This document shows, piece by piece, positions 31,731-42,833 of a stretch of 64,000 nt of DNA (position 1 is its first letter; the number at the start of each line of letters is the position of its first letter). The position numbers and the translations under genes are program-made. Origin of the DNA: Pelomonas cellulosilytica (GTDB lineage Bacteria; Pseudomonadota; Gammaproteobacteria; Burkholderiales; Burkholderiaceae_C); the NCBI RefSeq assembly GCF_021353265.1, contig NZ_JAJTWU010000001.1, forward strand, positions 806,001 to 870,000. Reading direction: 5' to 3'. The notes under the pieces are model-generated. The model had not been told where the DNA came from. It saw only the letters and a list, made by a program, of their open reading frames with translations, and ran no database searches.

Positions 31731-32960
31731 ATGAGTGCCAATTCCCCACGCGCCCCGGCCATGGGCTTCATCATGGCCGCCGTGCTGATCGACATGATCT
31801 CGATCGGCCTGATGGTGCCGGTGCTGCCGCACATCGTGGGCACGTTTACCAGCGGCAACGACGAGCAGACCTCGGCCTTTCTGATGGTCACGCTGGCCTT
31901 CGGCGTGGCCAACTTCATCGGCTCGCCGGTGCTGGGCGCGCTGTCGGATCGCTTCGGCCGCCGGCCCGTGCTACTGATCGGCTTCGCCGGCCTGGCGCTG
32001 AGCTTCTTCGTCACGGCGATGGCGACGGCCTTGTGGATGCTGGTCGTCGTGCGACTGTTCTCCGGCGCGATGCAGGCCAACGTGGCTATCGCCAATGCCT
32101 ACGTCGCCGACATCACCGCACCCGAGGACCGCGCCCGCCGTTTCGGCCAGCTCGGCGCGATGTTCGGCATCGGCTTCATCCTCGGGCCGGTCATCGGCGG
32201 CTGGCTGGGCCACTATGACGTGCACTGGCCGTTCTTCGCCGCCGGCTCTATGGCCGTGTTGAACTGGTGCTATGGCTTCTTCGTGCTGCCGGAGTCGCTG
32301 CCGAAGGACCGCCGCAGCCCCTTCGACTGGAAGAAGGCCAACCCAGTGACGGCGCTGCGCGGGCTGACGGCCCTCAAGGGAGTGGGGCCGCTGGTTTCGG
32401 TCATCGCCTTGTCGTCGCTGGCGCAGTTCACGCTGCACAACACCTGGGTGCTCTACACCAAGTTCCGTTTCGGCTGGGGGCCGCTGGCGGTCAGCTGGTC
32501 GCTGTTCGTCGTGGGCCTGGCCTCCGTGCTGAGCCAGGGCGTGCTGCTGCGGCCGCTGCTCAAGCGCTTCACCCCGCAGCGCCTGGCGCTGATCAGCATG
32601 GCCTCCGGCACGCTCGCCTACGCCGGCTACGGCCTGGCGACTCAGGGCTGGATGATGTATGTCGTCATCGGCCTGAACCTGCTTGGCGGTGTGGGCGCCG
32701 CGGCCTTGCAGAGCTTCATCTCCAACGCCGCCGGCCCGGCCCACCAGGGCCGCGCGATGGGTGCGGTGTCGTCGCTCAACAGTCTGATGGCCGTCATCGC
32801 ACCCGCGCTCGGGCTCTCGCTGCTGGCCCAGGTGTCGCACCGCCCGCCGGGCGACCTGCTGATGGGCCTGCCCTTCTTCGCCAGTGCCGCGCTGCAAGCG
32901 GTGGCGCTGCTGATCACCCTCCGTTTCTTCCGCAGCCAGCCGGCGCCGCAGCCGGCCTGA
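31731..32960 (+). CDS. MFS transporter, TCR/Tet family
   Basis: A 409-residue protein with twelve hydrophobic segments. Motif A in the 2-3 loop is [16 protein letters not shown], and the segment [19 protein letters not shown] with [13 protein letters not shown] is typical of TetA-like drug:H+ antiporters (DHA1). The substrate cannot be predicted. The ATG at 31731 begins MSANSPRAP; upstream open frame runs through the guaB terminator and is rejected. The stop lies 11 bp before the guaA start, so the two may be cotranscribed. Confidence 0.9.
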   Translation: MSANSPRAPAMGFIMAAVLIDMISIGLMVPVLPHIVGTFTSGNDEQTSAFLMVTLAFGVANFIGSPVLGALSDRFGRRPVLLIGFAGLALSFFVTAMATALWMLVVVRLFSGAMQANVAIANAYVADITAPEDRARRFGQLGAMFGIGFILGPVIGGWLGHYDVHWPFFAAGSMAVLNWCYGFFVLPESLPKDRRSPFDWKKANPVTALRGLTALKGVGPLVSVIALSSLAQFTLHNTWVLYTKFRFGWGPLAVSWSLFVVGLASVLSQGVLLRPLLKRFTPQRLALISMASGTLAYAGYGLATQGWMMYVVIGLNLLGGVGAAALQSFISNAAGPAHQGRAMGAVSSLNSLMAVIAPALGLSLLAQVSHRPPGDLLMGLPFFASAALQAVALLITLRFFRSQPAPQPA

Positions 32961-32971
32961 AAGTGCACGCC

Positions 32972-34558
<1,587 letters not shown>

Positions 34559-34621
34559 TGCAGCGTTCGGGGCAGTTCGGTCGCCGCTGAGGCCTACTCG
34601 CGCCTACTCGCGTGCCGCGCC

Positions 34622-35102
34622 TCAGTGGAGCGCGGTCTCGTGTCGCAGCACGGCGGACAGCATCGGAACGCGGTGCGAAGTTGCCGGGGTTGTTGAAACC
34701 TGCGGCAAAGGCGATTTCCTGCACCGTCATGGCCGTCGAGGTCAGTAGCCGGGCCCCCTCGCGAACCCGCTCCTCGCTGACGAAGCCGGAGACGGTCTGC
34801 CCCAGGTGGTCGCGGAACAGTGCCAACAAGCGCTTCTCGTGCAGTCCGAGGCGTCGCGCCAGCTCCGGCACCGGAGGCAGCCCTGCCAGGTTGGTGCGGA
34901 TGTAGCGAACGGCCTCCTGCACCAGAAGGGCATCGGCATCGCGCCGAGCTGCCATGTCGCCCACGTTGACCGCCGACGTCCTGCCCTTTACGCCGGCCAC
35001 GTGATCGGCTAACGACGGGGTGCTGTCTGGCGTGCGCAGCCCTTCCCGGAGGGGGCTGGGTCGGCATATCCGCCGATCCAGCCCGTCGGCGGATGGCGCC
35101 AC
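34622..35102 (-). pseudogene. AraC-family regulator remnant, frame-broken
   Basis: The minus strand encodes an AraC-type DNA-binding domain: ELARRLGLHEKRLLALFRDH forms the first helix-turn-helix and TVQEIAFAAGFNNPGNF leads into the second. After NFA the frame breaks. The next expected residues, TAFR, are in another frame, and the closing MLSAVLRHETALH, ending at a TGA (34622-34624), lies in the third. The usual R..G linker before the final helix is missing, implying deletions of about 1 and 13 bp. The recognisable part starts near Met at 34955. Upstream sequence to 35102 is open but lacks the ~180-residue sensor domain of PchR-type regulators. It probably once controlled the adjacent iron cluster. 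A sequencing error could explain one but hardly all of these lesions. Confidence 0.65.
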
Positions 35103-35231
35103 CGCGGACGTGGCCTCACCAGTCGGTGTGCCTGTCCATGTTGTCGGGCTGCATGCTGGCTCGAAGCCCGGAGCCGCGTCTGATCGACGCGTCCGATTGA
35201 CCCATCACAGCGGGCGCTGCGGGTGGCTGTT

Positions 35232-36770
35232 TCACGCGGCAGTTGCCCAGACGCTGTAGGCCGGTCCGGATCGAGCCCGGCGGCGAGTGGCGCGCGCGAT
35301 GGCGAGCAACATTGCAGCGCCGGCCAACGCGGTCAGGTCAGTCGCCCACAGCGTGGCATCGCCCAGCAACCGTTGCGCGTCGAACATCGCCATATCCGCT
35401 CCCGCAATGGCGGCGGTCACAGCGGCCGATGCCACGCACAGCTCCACGGCGGCCCGCGGCAGCGGCCGGGCGAAGGCCCACAGCACGCAGCTTCCCAGCA
35501 CGGCGAGGTACGCCGCCTCCAGCCATGGGGACAGCCGCGGCTCGCCGACGATGCGGGTCAGCAGGAACAGCGCCGAGATGCCCGCCATGCAGCCCAGGCA
35601 GACGCCCAGCGTCAGCCGGGCCATGACGCCGGCGCGCCGCAGCTGTTCGGGTTGGCGGTGCTTGCGGCGCGACTCCACCCACAACAGATTGCCACTGTAG
35701 AAGAGGAAGGCGCCGCCGAGCGAGAGCAGGCAATAGACCCAGCGCAGCACCAGTCCGCCGTAGTCGCCGAAATGCAGCGTCTGCAGGCCGCGCAGCAGCG
35801 CCGTGCCGCTGCTGTAGTTGGACGGCGTCTGGGCGTGCAGCAATTCGCCGGTCGCGCCGTTGAGTTCGATGCGGGCCGAGTCGCTGAGGTGGCGTTGCTG
35901 AAGATGGCCGTCGGTCTCGACATGCGCCTGAGCACTGCCGGCCTTGCGGATGTGCAGCCGTTCCACCTCCAGCCCCGGCGCTGCGGCCTGGGCTGCGGCC
36001 ACGAGCCGGGCAAGGCTCAGCAGCGGGGCTTTCTCGTCGGTCTGGGCGACCGGTCGCGAGAACCCTGCCTGCGGGCCGACGAGGTCCAGCAACTTGCCAT
36101 CGAACACGAAGAACTGGAAGGGGGCCAGCAGCAGCGTGCCGATGGTCAGCACAGCGCCGCTCCACGCGAACACGACGTGAAAGGGCAGCGACAGCAGCCC
36201 GACGGCGTTGTGCGCGTCCTGCCAGAGCCGCTTGATGTTGCGGCCCCAGCGCAGCGCGAACAGGTCTCGCGCCAGCATGGGCATGTAGATGACGACACCG
36301 CTGACGAGCGCCAGGCCATACAGCAGACAGACGACGCCCAGCACATAAGTGCCCCAGGGGCGCGGTAGTCCCGCCGTGTAGTGCAGCCTGTAGATGAAGT
36401 CGGCGAGGTCGGTGTGTTCCTCGTGCGGCCGCACCTGACCATCCGGTCCCAGCTCGAACTCTCGCCAGTGGCGGGTCCTTGGATCAGGGCCGGCAACTTG
36501 CAGATCGCCGCCCTCGTGAGGTAGGTAGACGCGAATGTCGGCGGCCATGGCGGGCTCGCGGGCGAGCACGTTGTCCAGCAGCCGCTGCGCATCGTCCAGC
36601 GTCTTGGGAGGGGCCGCCCGTGTTGGCGCCGAGGCCATCGCCCAGGCTTGGATGGGCTCGCGAAACAGCGTCAGCGCGCCGGCATAGAAGGCGATGAACA
36701 ACAGCAGGCCGGCACACATGCCGACGGCGCTGTGAACGGCGAGAAACCTGCGCAAGGTCTCGGCCTTCAT
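35232..36770 (-). CDS. PepSY-associated membrane protein of iron-uptake cluster
   Basis: A 512-residue inner-membrane protein of the PepSY_TM family. The first helix (about residues 12-36, AVGMCAGLLLFIAFYAG) is followed by a periplasmic PepSY-like region, then helices near VVCLLYGLALVSGVVIYM and FHVVFAWSGAVLTIGTLLLA, a second periplasmic part, and about five C-terminal helices. Such proteins cluster with siderophore receptors and are suspected of ferric-siderophore reduction or processing; this remains inference. The ATG at 36770 overlaps the DUF3649-like stop by 4 bp. It is the last intact gene of the operon. Confidence 0.85.
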   Translation of the reverse strand: MKAETLRRFLAVHSAVGMCAGLLLFIAFYAGALTLFREPIQAWAMASAPTRAAPPKTLDDAQRLLDNVLAREPAMAADIRVYLPHEGGDLQVAGPDPRTRHWREFELGPDGQVRPHEEHTDLADFIYRLHYTAGLPRPWGTYVLGVVCLLYGLALVSGVVIYMPMLARDLFALRWGRNIKRLWQDAHNAVGLLSLPFHVVFAWSGAVLTIGTLLLAPFQFFVFDGKLLDLVGPQAGFSRPVAQTDEKAPLLSLARLVAAAQAAAPGLEVERLHIRKAGSAQAHVETDGHLQQRHLSDSARIELNGATGELLHAQTPSNYSSGTALLRGLQTLHFGDYGGLVLRWVYCLLSLGGAFLFYSGNLLWVESRRKHRQPEQLRRAGVMARLTLGVCLGCMAGISALFLLTRIVGEPRLSPWLEAAYLAVLGSCVLWAFARPLPRAAVELCVASAAVTAAIAGADMAMFDAQRLLGDATLWATDLTALAGAAMLLAIARATRRRARSGPAYSVWATAA

Positions 36771-37039
36771 GCGGCGACTCCCGGCCAGCCGAGGGCTTTC
36801 AGAACTTGCAGCACCCCAAAGCACAGCAGCGTGCCGTCGCCCATGACGAGCCAGGCGCTGCGGCCGCTGCGCAGCGCGAAGGGCAACGCCAGCAGCGCGA
36901 CCCAGACGACGAAAGCGCACACCAGCAGAAGGAGCGTGTGGTCGCCCAGCGCGCGTGGCAACAGCCGCGTCGCGAGGCCCACCAGGCCCACGGTCAGCGG
37001 CAGGCCCAGCAGAGCTGCGGCCAGGGACCTAGACCACAT
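36767..37039 (-). CDS. DUF3649-like small membrane protein
   Basis: A 90-residue protein with three likely transmembrane helices. The pattern LAAALLGLPL, LLP.ALG, FVVWVALLALPFALRSG and AWLVM fits DUF3649 proteins found beside TonB-dependent siderophore receptors. The ATG at 37039 overlaps the end of the DUF3325-like gene by 11 bp; an alternative ATG at 37069 would add ten residues. Function is unknown. Confidence 0.7.
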   Translation of the reverse strand: MWSRSLAAALLGLPLTVGLVGLATRLLPRALGDHTLLLLVCAFVVWVALLALPFALRSGRSAWLVMGDGTLLCFGVLQVLKALGWPGVAA

Positions 37040-37316
37040 CGCGCACCTCCGTGCGGTGGCGCCAGGCATTGATGAAAGGCAGCAACATGCACCCCAGCAT
37101 GGCAGCGCTGATCACCACGCCAGATGCCGCTGCGAGGCCCAGCGCGGGGTGCAGCAGCGCGGTGGCGCCCGCCAGCAGCGTCAGGGCTGCCCAGCGCCAG
37201 CGTGCGGGCGTTTTCGTGGCGCTCCAGAGGCGCTGGTGCTGGCTGGTCCGGTACAGGCAGACGGCGGCGGCGAGCGCCAGCGCCGTGGCGACGAAGGGTC
37301 CGTTGGCGTGGTTCAC
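37029..37316 (-). CDS. DUF3325-like small membrane protein
   Basis: A 95-residue protein with three hydrophobic helices. LYRTSQHQRLW resembles the conserved SPNQRLL segment of DUF3325, and the end (MLGCMLLPFINAW) also fits. The GTG start at 37316 overlaps the receptor stop (GTGA), giving translational coupling. DUF3325 and DUF3649 genes commonly occur together downstream of siderophore receptors; their biochemical roles are unknown. Confidence 0.7.
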   Translation of the reverse strand: MNHANGPFVATALALAAAVCLYRTSQHQRLWSATKTPARWRWAALTLLAGATALLHPALGLAAASGVVISAAMLGCMLLPFINAWRHRTEVRDVV

Positions 37317-39499
37317 AGCTGCGCCTCCAGTCCGAGGCCCACGGTGCGGCCGGCGCCCAGCGTCAGCACCTGACGGGTGCTGGTGGTGTTCCAGCGATAG
37401 ACGGCGTAGGTCTGGTCGAACAGGTTGGCGCCGTAGGCGAACGCGCGCACCCTGGGGGCGAGCTGGTAGGCAAGCTTGGCGTTCAGCACGACGTGGCCCG
37501 GGCTGCGCGTGCTCGCATCGTTGACGGCCTCGCTGTAAGTGCCACCCTCGTAGACGACGTCGCTGTTCAAGGTCCAATCGCCCCGCTTCCAGCTGAAGCC
37601 CAGCGAGGCCGTCTGGCGCGGCGAGCCGGGGAACTGCTTGCCGCTGTAGTTGCCGGAGGGAACGCTGAAGTCCTGGAACCTGGTACGCGACACGCCCAGT
37701 GCGCCGAACAGTTCCAGTCCCGGCGCCGCCTGGCCGCGAAGCTCGAACTCCAGCCCGTGCAGTCGCGACCTGCCGGCATTGACGTAGTAGACGTCCAGGC
37801 TGTTCGCGCCAACGTTGACCTGCTGGTCGCGCCAGTCCACTCGATAGGCGTTGACTGCCAACAGCAGTCCCGGCAGCGGCTGGCCTTTCAATGACAGGTC
37901 GTAGTTGGTGGTGTATTCAGGTTCATAGGCGTTGGCGCCCCGCTGGTAGCTGTAGTTCACGCCGCCGGTGCGGTAGCCGCGTTGCACGGCCAGGCCGGCC
38001 TGCCAGTCCCGGGTGAGCTCGTACCGCGCCGCCAGCTTGGGCAGCCAGGCGCTGTAGCGTGTGTTGAGCACCTGTGTCCCGTCGGGCGCGATGACGCTGT
38101 TGGCCCGCAACAGCTGCACGATGCGGGCCGCCGTGGGTGTGGTGCCGTCGGTCTCGGAGCCGATGTCGCGATCCTGGGCCTCATGGTCGTAGCGCACGCC
38201 AGCGGTCAGCGTGAGACGGTCGATCGTGTAGTCGAACTCGCCGAAGACGGCGCGGTTGCTCACGCGCTCTTTGTTCAGGTTGCGGCGACGCACAAAGTCA
38301 GCCTTGTATGCGGCCTCGCAGGCGGCCACGCTGGGGCACTGGCCGAAGACGCCCAGCACGTAGGACACCGGCACGGTATAGAGGTAGTCGTCGTCCTGGC
38401 TGCCGCGCGACATGAAAAGTCCCGCCACGCCCTTGAGCTTGTTGCCACCAACGCGGGTCTCGAAGTTGGCCCGCAGTTCGTGGGATTGATGGCGGTCGTC
38501 GATCAGGGTCGCGGAGGTGCCCTGGTTCAGCTCGGTCTCGTCGTAGTCGTAGGCGCGGTCATAGTGGTTGCGGGCCCAGGTGCTGAGCCAGGTCCATTCA
38601 GCCCCGGCCCAGCTCCAGTTCTGTTCCAGAGCGAGGCTTCGCGCACGGGTCTTCTGATGTCCGCCTTCGTTGGCGAGGGAGATGCGCTCCTGCGGTTTGC
38701 GCAGGGTTGCTTCCGCGTAGGGGCGGCCCGTGTCCAGTCGCACGTCGGCGTAGGTCAGCAGTGCCTGGTAGCTGTCGCCGAATGGTGTCAGGCGCAGCTT
38801 GCCCCGGAAAGTACCGCCGTCGTCATGGTTCCATCGCTTGTCTTGCCGCGTCTCGTTGAACAGCCCGCCGGCATCGCGATGCGCTTCCGCGGCGATGCGG
38901 AAGGCCGCCAGGTCCTTCACCAGCGCGCCGCCGCCGGCCACAGCCACCCTGCGCGTGTCCTGGTTGCCCATGCTCACACGGCCGCGCAGGTCCCAATCGT
39001 CCGTGGGGCCGCGCGTCTTCATGACGACGGCACCGGCCAGCGCATTGCGACCCTGGTTGGTGGACTGCGGGCCGCGCAGGACCTCCACGGCTTCGACATC
39101 CCAGACCGACAGGTCGGCGATGCTGGCGCCCGCGGCTTCCTGCGCGACGCCGTCGACCGTGACGGTGGCCGTCTTGCCGGAGCCGCCGCCCGGTCCGTAG
39201 AGCGGGATGCCACGGATCGTGAGGCCTTGCGTCGTGCCGACGTTGGCCAGGCGGGAGGCCACGTCTTGCAGCGTCACATTGGCTTGTTCGTCGATCTGCC
39301 GGCCGCTGCGCGTGCCGACGCTCTGCGTGGACTCCAGCTCCGAACGCTTGAGCTTGTCGCCGCTGATGACGACGGTGCCCAGCCGGGCCGCTGGCCTGCC
39401 GGCGTCGTCAGCCGCGTCCTCGGCGCGGGCTGCAGGCAGGGTCAGGATCAGTCCGGAAGCTGCGAACAGCAGCCGCCGGGCGAGACGTGGTGAGGACAT
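37313..39499 (-). CDS. TonB-dependent outer-membrane receptor (siderophore type)
   Basis: A 728-residue protein with a signal peptide (LLFAASGLILTLPAARA), a TonB-box-like LGTVVISGD, a plug domain (VTLQDVASRLANVGTTQGL to VEVLRGPQSTNQGRNALAG), and a 22-strand-type barrel ending in the aromatic/hydrophobic LGLGLEAQL rather than a canonical final Phe. The pair of cysteines in FGQCPSVAACEAAY probably bridges one extracellular loop. Context (Fur-type gene upstream, DUF3325/DUF3649/PepSY downstream) points to ferric-siderophore uptake; the ligand is unknown. 132 bp separate it from the Fur-type gene. Confidence 0.92.
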   Translation of the reverse strand: MSSPRLARRLLFAASGLILTLPAARAEDAADDAGRPAARLGTVVISGDKLKRSELESTQSVGTRSGRQIDEQANVTLQDVASRLANVGTTQGLTIRGIPLYGPGGGSGKTATVTVDGVAQEAAGASIADLSVWDVEAVEVLRGPQSTNQGRNALAGAVVMKTRGPTDDWDLRGRVSMGNQDTRRVAVAGGGALVKDLAAFRIAAEAHRDAGGLFNETRQDKRWNHDDGGTFRGKLRLTPFGDSYQALLTYADVRLDTGRPYAEATLRKPQERISLANEGGHQKTRARSLALEQNWSWAGAEWTWLSTWARNHYDRAYDYDETELNQGTSATLIDDRHQSHELRANFETRVGGNKLKGVAGLFMSRGSQDDDYLYTVPVSYVLGVFGQCPSVAACEAAYKADFVRRRNLNKERVSNRAVFGEFDYTIDRLTLTAGVRYDHEAQDRDIGSETDGTTPTAARIVQLLRANSVIAPDGTQVLNTRYSAWLPKLAARYELTRDWQAGLAVQRGYRTGGVNYSYQRGANAYEPEYTTNYDLSLKGQPLPGLLLAVNAYRVDWRDQQVNVGANSLDVYYVNAGRSRLHGLEFELRGQAAPGLELFGALGVSRTRFQDFSVPSGNYSGKQFPGSPRQTASLGFSWKRGDWTLNSDVVYEGGTYSEAVNDASTRSPGHVVLNAKLAYQLAPRVRAFAYGANLFDQTYAVYRWNTTSTRQVLTLGAGRTVGLGLEAQL

Positions 39500-39631
39500 G
39501 GATTTCGGCTCCGTATGGGAAGGGTGGTGTCATGGCTGGCTGGCTCCGGGCTGGCGCGCGATTGACGAAAGGCGTGGAAGGCAAGTCCGGCAGCCCGTAC
39601 AAGCTGCCGCATGGGGAGCGCGCAAGCGGAG

Positions 39632-40075
39632 CTACCGCTCCGGCTGGCAGCGCGAACACAGGCCATACAGGGCCAGTGCATGCGCCTGCAGGCGGAAGCT
39701 GCGCTCGGCGGCGATGGCCTGCTGACGGCATTCGATCTCGGCGTCCGAGAACTCCTCCACCCGGCCGCAGCGCAGGCAGACGAGGTGGTCATGGTGGTCG
39801 CCCTCGTTGAGCTCGAAGACGGCCTTGCCAGTGTCGAAATGCGTGCGCAGCAGCAGGCCAGCCTGCGCGAACTGCATCAACACGCGATAGACGGTCGCCA
39901 GGCCGATGTCGGCGTCCTGCAGCAACAGGGCCTGGTAGATCTCTTCGGCACTCCAGTGGCGCTGTCGCCGCTGCTGGAAGATGCGGAGGACCTTGATGCG
40001 GGGGGTGGTGGCCTTCAGGCCGGAGGCGTGGATGTCGTCGATCTGGTCGCCTGGGCGGTGCGGCATGGCCTTCAT
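39632..40075 (-). CDS. Fur-family ferric uptake regulator
   Basis: A 147-residue metalloregulator. The winged helix ([31 protein letters not shown]) is followed by [13 protein letters not shown], the metal site [16 protein letters not shown] and [11 protein letters not shown], all very close to Fur proper rather than Zur or PerR. A second Cys pair ends the protein (LCSRC). The ATG at 40075 is chosen; a second ATG at 40066 and an extended open frame upstream also exist. As the first gene of the receptor operon it probably represses its own cluster with iron. Whether it is the genome's main Fur or a paralogue cannot be told. Confidence 0.9.
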   Translation of the reverse strand: MKAMPHRPGDQIDDIHASGLKATTPRIKVLRIFQQRRQRHWSAEEIYQALLLQDADIGLATVYRVLMQFAQAGLLLRTHFDTGKAVFELNEGDHHDHLVCLRCGRVEEFSDAEIECRQQAIAAERSFRLQAHALALYGLCSRCQPER

Positions 40076-40417
40076 CGCGCGGCGACGGACCTGCAACCGA
40101 CCGGCAGGCCGCGCGGCGGTGTGCAGTGATCGCCCGTTGCGGACGCTGCCGGCGGCGTGCACCTCGCTGCGCGGCTTCTGCGGCACGGGCGGTTCGCCCG
40201 GTCGGCGTCGATGGTGCGGGGCGGCGGGACGTGCGCGGTTGTGGTCCCGGTGTGGCGCGGCAGCATGGGCAAGTCCTGGAAGGGCTGCACGGGCTGGCGC
40301 GGGCTGGCTGGTGCGGGAAAGCGAAAGCTTCGGTGCGGCGCGCCGGCTGCCCTGCGGGCTCGACTGGGGCGGTGCACCTCACCGCCAAGAGCAGGCGGCG
40401 GCGCATCGCACTGTAAA

Positions 40418-40432
40418 TGCGAATCATTCGCA
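40418..40432 (-). promoter_or_regulatory. Fur-box-like perfect 7-1-7 inverted repeat
   Basis: TGCGAATcATTCGCA is a perfect inverted repeat with the 7-1-7 spacing of the Fur site TGATAATcATTATCA, from which it differs by CG for TA in each arm; flanking bases are A/T-rich (GTAA before, AAATC after). It lies 342 bp upstream of the Fur-type gene on the minus strand and 186 bp before phospholipase C on the plus strand. The iron cluster is the more likely target. The 40076-40417 stretch between site and gene holds no convincing ORF. Confidence 0.6.
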
Positions 40433-40545
40433 AATCAAGGGGCAATGGATCAGCGTGTTGATGGCGTGGTGATGACCGTTCCGCGACGCTCGCCTGCGGC
40501 GCGTCGCCGGATCAAGGGGCAGCGGCAGGCCGTTCAACAGCGCCG

Positions 40546-40579
40546 CTGTCATGCCCCGTCCACATCGCATTCCTAGAGT
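40546..40579 (+). promoter_or_regulatory. Candidate Pho-box promoter of phospholipase C
   Basis: A perfect CTGTCAT (40546-40552) is followed 11 bp later by a weak second unit CGTCCAC (40557-40563), and then, after 10 bp, by TAGAGT (40574-40579). This is the geometry of PhoB-activated promoters, where the Pho box replaces the -35 element. Only the first half-site is good. Phosphate control would suit a secreted phospholipase. Confidence 0.4.
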
Positions 40580-40618
40580 GCCGGGCACCCCCTGACCCCT
40601 CTTCTCCGGAGTGCTTTC

Positions 40619-42808
40619 ATGTCCATTCAAGATCGCCGCGGCTTCCTGCGCGGCCTCGGCCAGGCGGCCGGCGCCAGCATCGCGCTCGCCAGCTTCCCGC
40701 CCGTCATCCAGCGCGCATTGGCCATTCCCGCCAACCAGCGCACCGGCACCTTGCACGACGTCGAGCACATCGTCGTGCTGACGCAGGAGAACCGTTCGTT
40801 CGACCACTACTTCGGCACGCTCGCCGGCGTGCGCGGCTTCGCGGACCCGTTCCCGGTGCCCACGCTGGACCGGGCCGGCACATTCAGCGGCAAGACCGTC
40901 TTCGTGCAGCCCAACGGCGGCGGCGCCAAGGTGCCCGGCCGTCCCGAGTGGGGTGGCCAGCGCACTGCCATCGCGCCCTTTCACCTGAACACACTGCAGG
41001 ACTTCTCGGTGATGCGCGTGGCCGGCACGCCGCACTCGTGGGCTGATGCCCAGGCCGCCTGGGATCACGGCCGCATGAACAACTGGCCCGCGGCCAAGCA
41101 GGCGCATTCGCTGGGCTACTACAAGGAGGCGGACATCCCCTTCCAGTTCGCGCTGGCCCGCGCCTTCACGCTGTGCGACCACTACCACTGCGCGACGCAG
41201 ACCGGCACCAACACCAACCGGCTGTTCCTGTGGAGCGGCGGCAATGACCCGCTGGCGCTGGCCGGCGGTCCGTCGACCGACAACAGCCACGACTGGTTCA
41301 ACGAGAACCCGGCCACGGACTACACGTGGACGACCTACCCGGAGCGCCTGCAGTCTGCCGGCGTCTCGTGGCAGGTCTACCAGAACATGGACGACAACTT
41401 CACGGACAACTCGCTTGCGGGCTTCCGTCCGTTCCGTGATGCGTGGTACGGCCGCCAGGGCTTCTCTGCCGAGCTGAAGGCTCGCGGCGTGACGACGCGC
41501 GATCTCGACAAGCTGAAGGAAGATGTGCTGGCCAACCGCCTGCCGCAGGTGTCATGGATCGTTGCGACGGCCGAAGGCTCCGAACACCCCGGGCCGTCCA
41601 GCCCGGCGTCTGGCGCCGACTACACGGCACGTGTGCTGGAGGCGCTGACCGCCAATCCGGAGGTCTGGTCCAAGACCGTGCTGTTCATCAACTTCGACGA
41701 GAACGACGGCTTCTTCGACCACATGCCACCGCCGGCCGCGCCGTCGTACCAGGTCTACGACGCCGACCCCGCCAAGGCCCAGCTCGCCGGCGCTTCCACC
41801 GTCGACACGACGGGCGAATACCACCACGTGCTCAACGGCAGCAACCCGACCTACCTGCACCGCCCCTACGGCCTGGGCCCCCGCGTGCCGATGTACATCG
41901 TCTCGCCGTGGAGCAAGGGTGGCTGGGTCAACTCCCAGGTGCATGACCACACTTCCGTCATCCGCTTTATCGAGGCCCGCTTCGGCGTGCAGGAGCCGCT
42001 CATCACGCCGTGGCGCCGGGCGGTCAGCGGAAACCTGGTGGGCTGCTTCGACTTCGCGCACCCGGAAGACAGCGCGTTCCTGCAGAACCTGCCGGCCACG
42101 GCGGCGCTGCGCGCCCGCGCGCTGACATTGCCGAGCACCAAGACGCCCGCCACGCCCACGACGCTCGCCGCGCCAGTACAGCAGGCTGGCCTGCGCATGG
42201 CGCGCGCGCTGCCGTACGAGCTGCAGGTGCAGGCCACGGCCGCGGCTACCGGCGTGACGCTGCGCTTCGAGAACACCGGTGACGCGGGCGCCGTCTTCCA
42301 CGTCTACAACCGCCTGGCGCTGGACCAGATCCCGCGCCGCTACACCGTCGAGGCGGGCAAGCAGCTCGAAGGCAACTGGCCGGGCGCTGCTGGTTCGGCC
42401 TACGACCTGTGGGTGCTGGGCCCCAACGGCTTCCACCGCCACTTCACAGGCAACCTGCCCAAGGCGGGCGTCGCCCAGGCTCAGCCTGGCGTGCGGGTGA
42501 AGTCCGACCGCGTCTATCTGGAGCTGGTGCTGGAGCTGCGCAACGTCGGTAGCAAGCCTTGCACCTTCGTGCTGCAGACGCACCGCTATGCCGCCGTGCC
42601 GGACCGCAGCTGGATCGTCGGCGCCGGTGGCGTGCAGACCGTGCGCGTTGCTGTCGACAGCGAACACCGCTGGTACGACTACAGCCTGAAGGCCACCGAG
42701 GTGCCGGGATTCGGCATCCGCCTGGCCGGCCACCTCGAGAACGGCCAGCCGTCGGTCAGCGACCCCGCGATGTCCGGCCCTGCCGTGCTGGACCAGACCC
42801 GCCCCTGA
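40619..42808 (+). CDS. Phosphocholine-type phospholipase C (Tat-exported)
   Basis: A 729-residue phosphoesterase of the bacterial non-haemolytic/haemolytic PLC family. The N-terminus has a twin-arginine signal, DRRGFLRGLG, then a hydrophobic stretch. Catalytic-family motifs are LTQENRSFDHYFGTL, GSEHPGPSSPASGADY and NFDENDGFFDHMPPP. Two C-terminal DUF756 domains follow (LRFENTGDAGAVFHVYNR and a second containing WYDYSLKATEVPGF). It should release phosphocholine or a related head group from phospholipids in the periplasm or outside. Single gene with its own promoter region; possible phosphate control is listed separately. Confidence 0.94.
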   Translation: MSIQDRRGFLRGLGQAAGASIALASFPPVIQRALAIPANQRTGTLHDVEHIVVLTQENRSFDHYFGTLAGVRGFADPFPVPTLDRAGTFSGKTVFVQPNGGGAKVPGRPEWGGQRTAIAPFHLNTLQDFSVMRVAGTPHSWADAQAAWDHGRMNNWPAAKQAHSLGYYKEADIPFQFALARAFTLCDHYHCATQTGTNTNRLFLWSGGNDPLALAGGPSTDNSHDWFNENPATDYTWTTYPERLQSAGVSWQVYQNMDDNFTDNSLAGFRPFRDAWYGRQGFSAELKARGVTTRDLDKLKEDVLANRLPQVSWIVATAEGSEHPGPSSPASGADYTARVLEALTANPEVWSKTVLFINFDENDGFFDHMPPPAAPSYQVYDADPAKAQLAGASTVDTTGEYHHVLNGSNPTYLHRPYGLGPRVPMYIVSPWSKGGWVNSQVHDHTSVIRFIEARFGVQEPLITPWRRAVSGNLVGCFDFAHPEDSAFLQNLPATAALRARALTLPSTKTPATPTTLAAPVQQAGLRMARALPYELQVQATAAATGVTLRFENTGDAGAVFHVYNRLALDQIPRRYTVEAGKQLEGNWPGAAGSAYDLWVLGPNGFHRHFTGNLPKAGVAQAQPGVRVKSDRVYLELVLELRNVGSKPCTFVLQTHRYAAVPDRSWIVGAGGVQTVRVAVDSEHRWYDYSLKATEVPGFGIRLAGHLENGQPSVSDPAMSGPAVLDQTRP

Positions 42809-42833
42809 ACCCCTTGCGATTCAACGACATTCC

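Noticed and set aside
40072..40445. Minus-strand frames between the Fur-like box and the Fur-type gene
   Set aside because: They are Arg/Pro/Ala-rich, lack a recognisable domain or good ribosome site, and look like GC-rich non-coding sequence.
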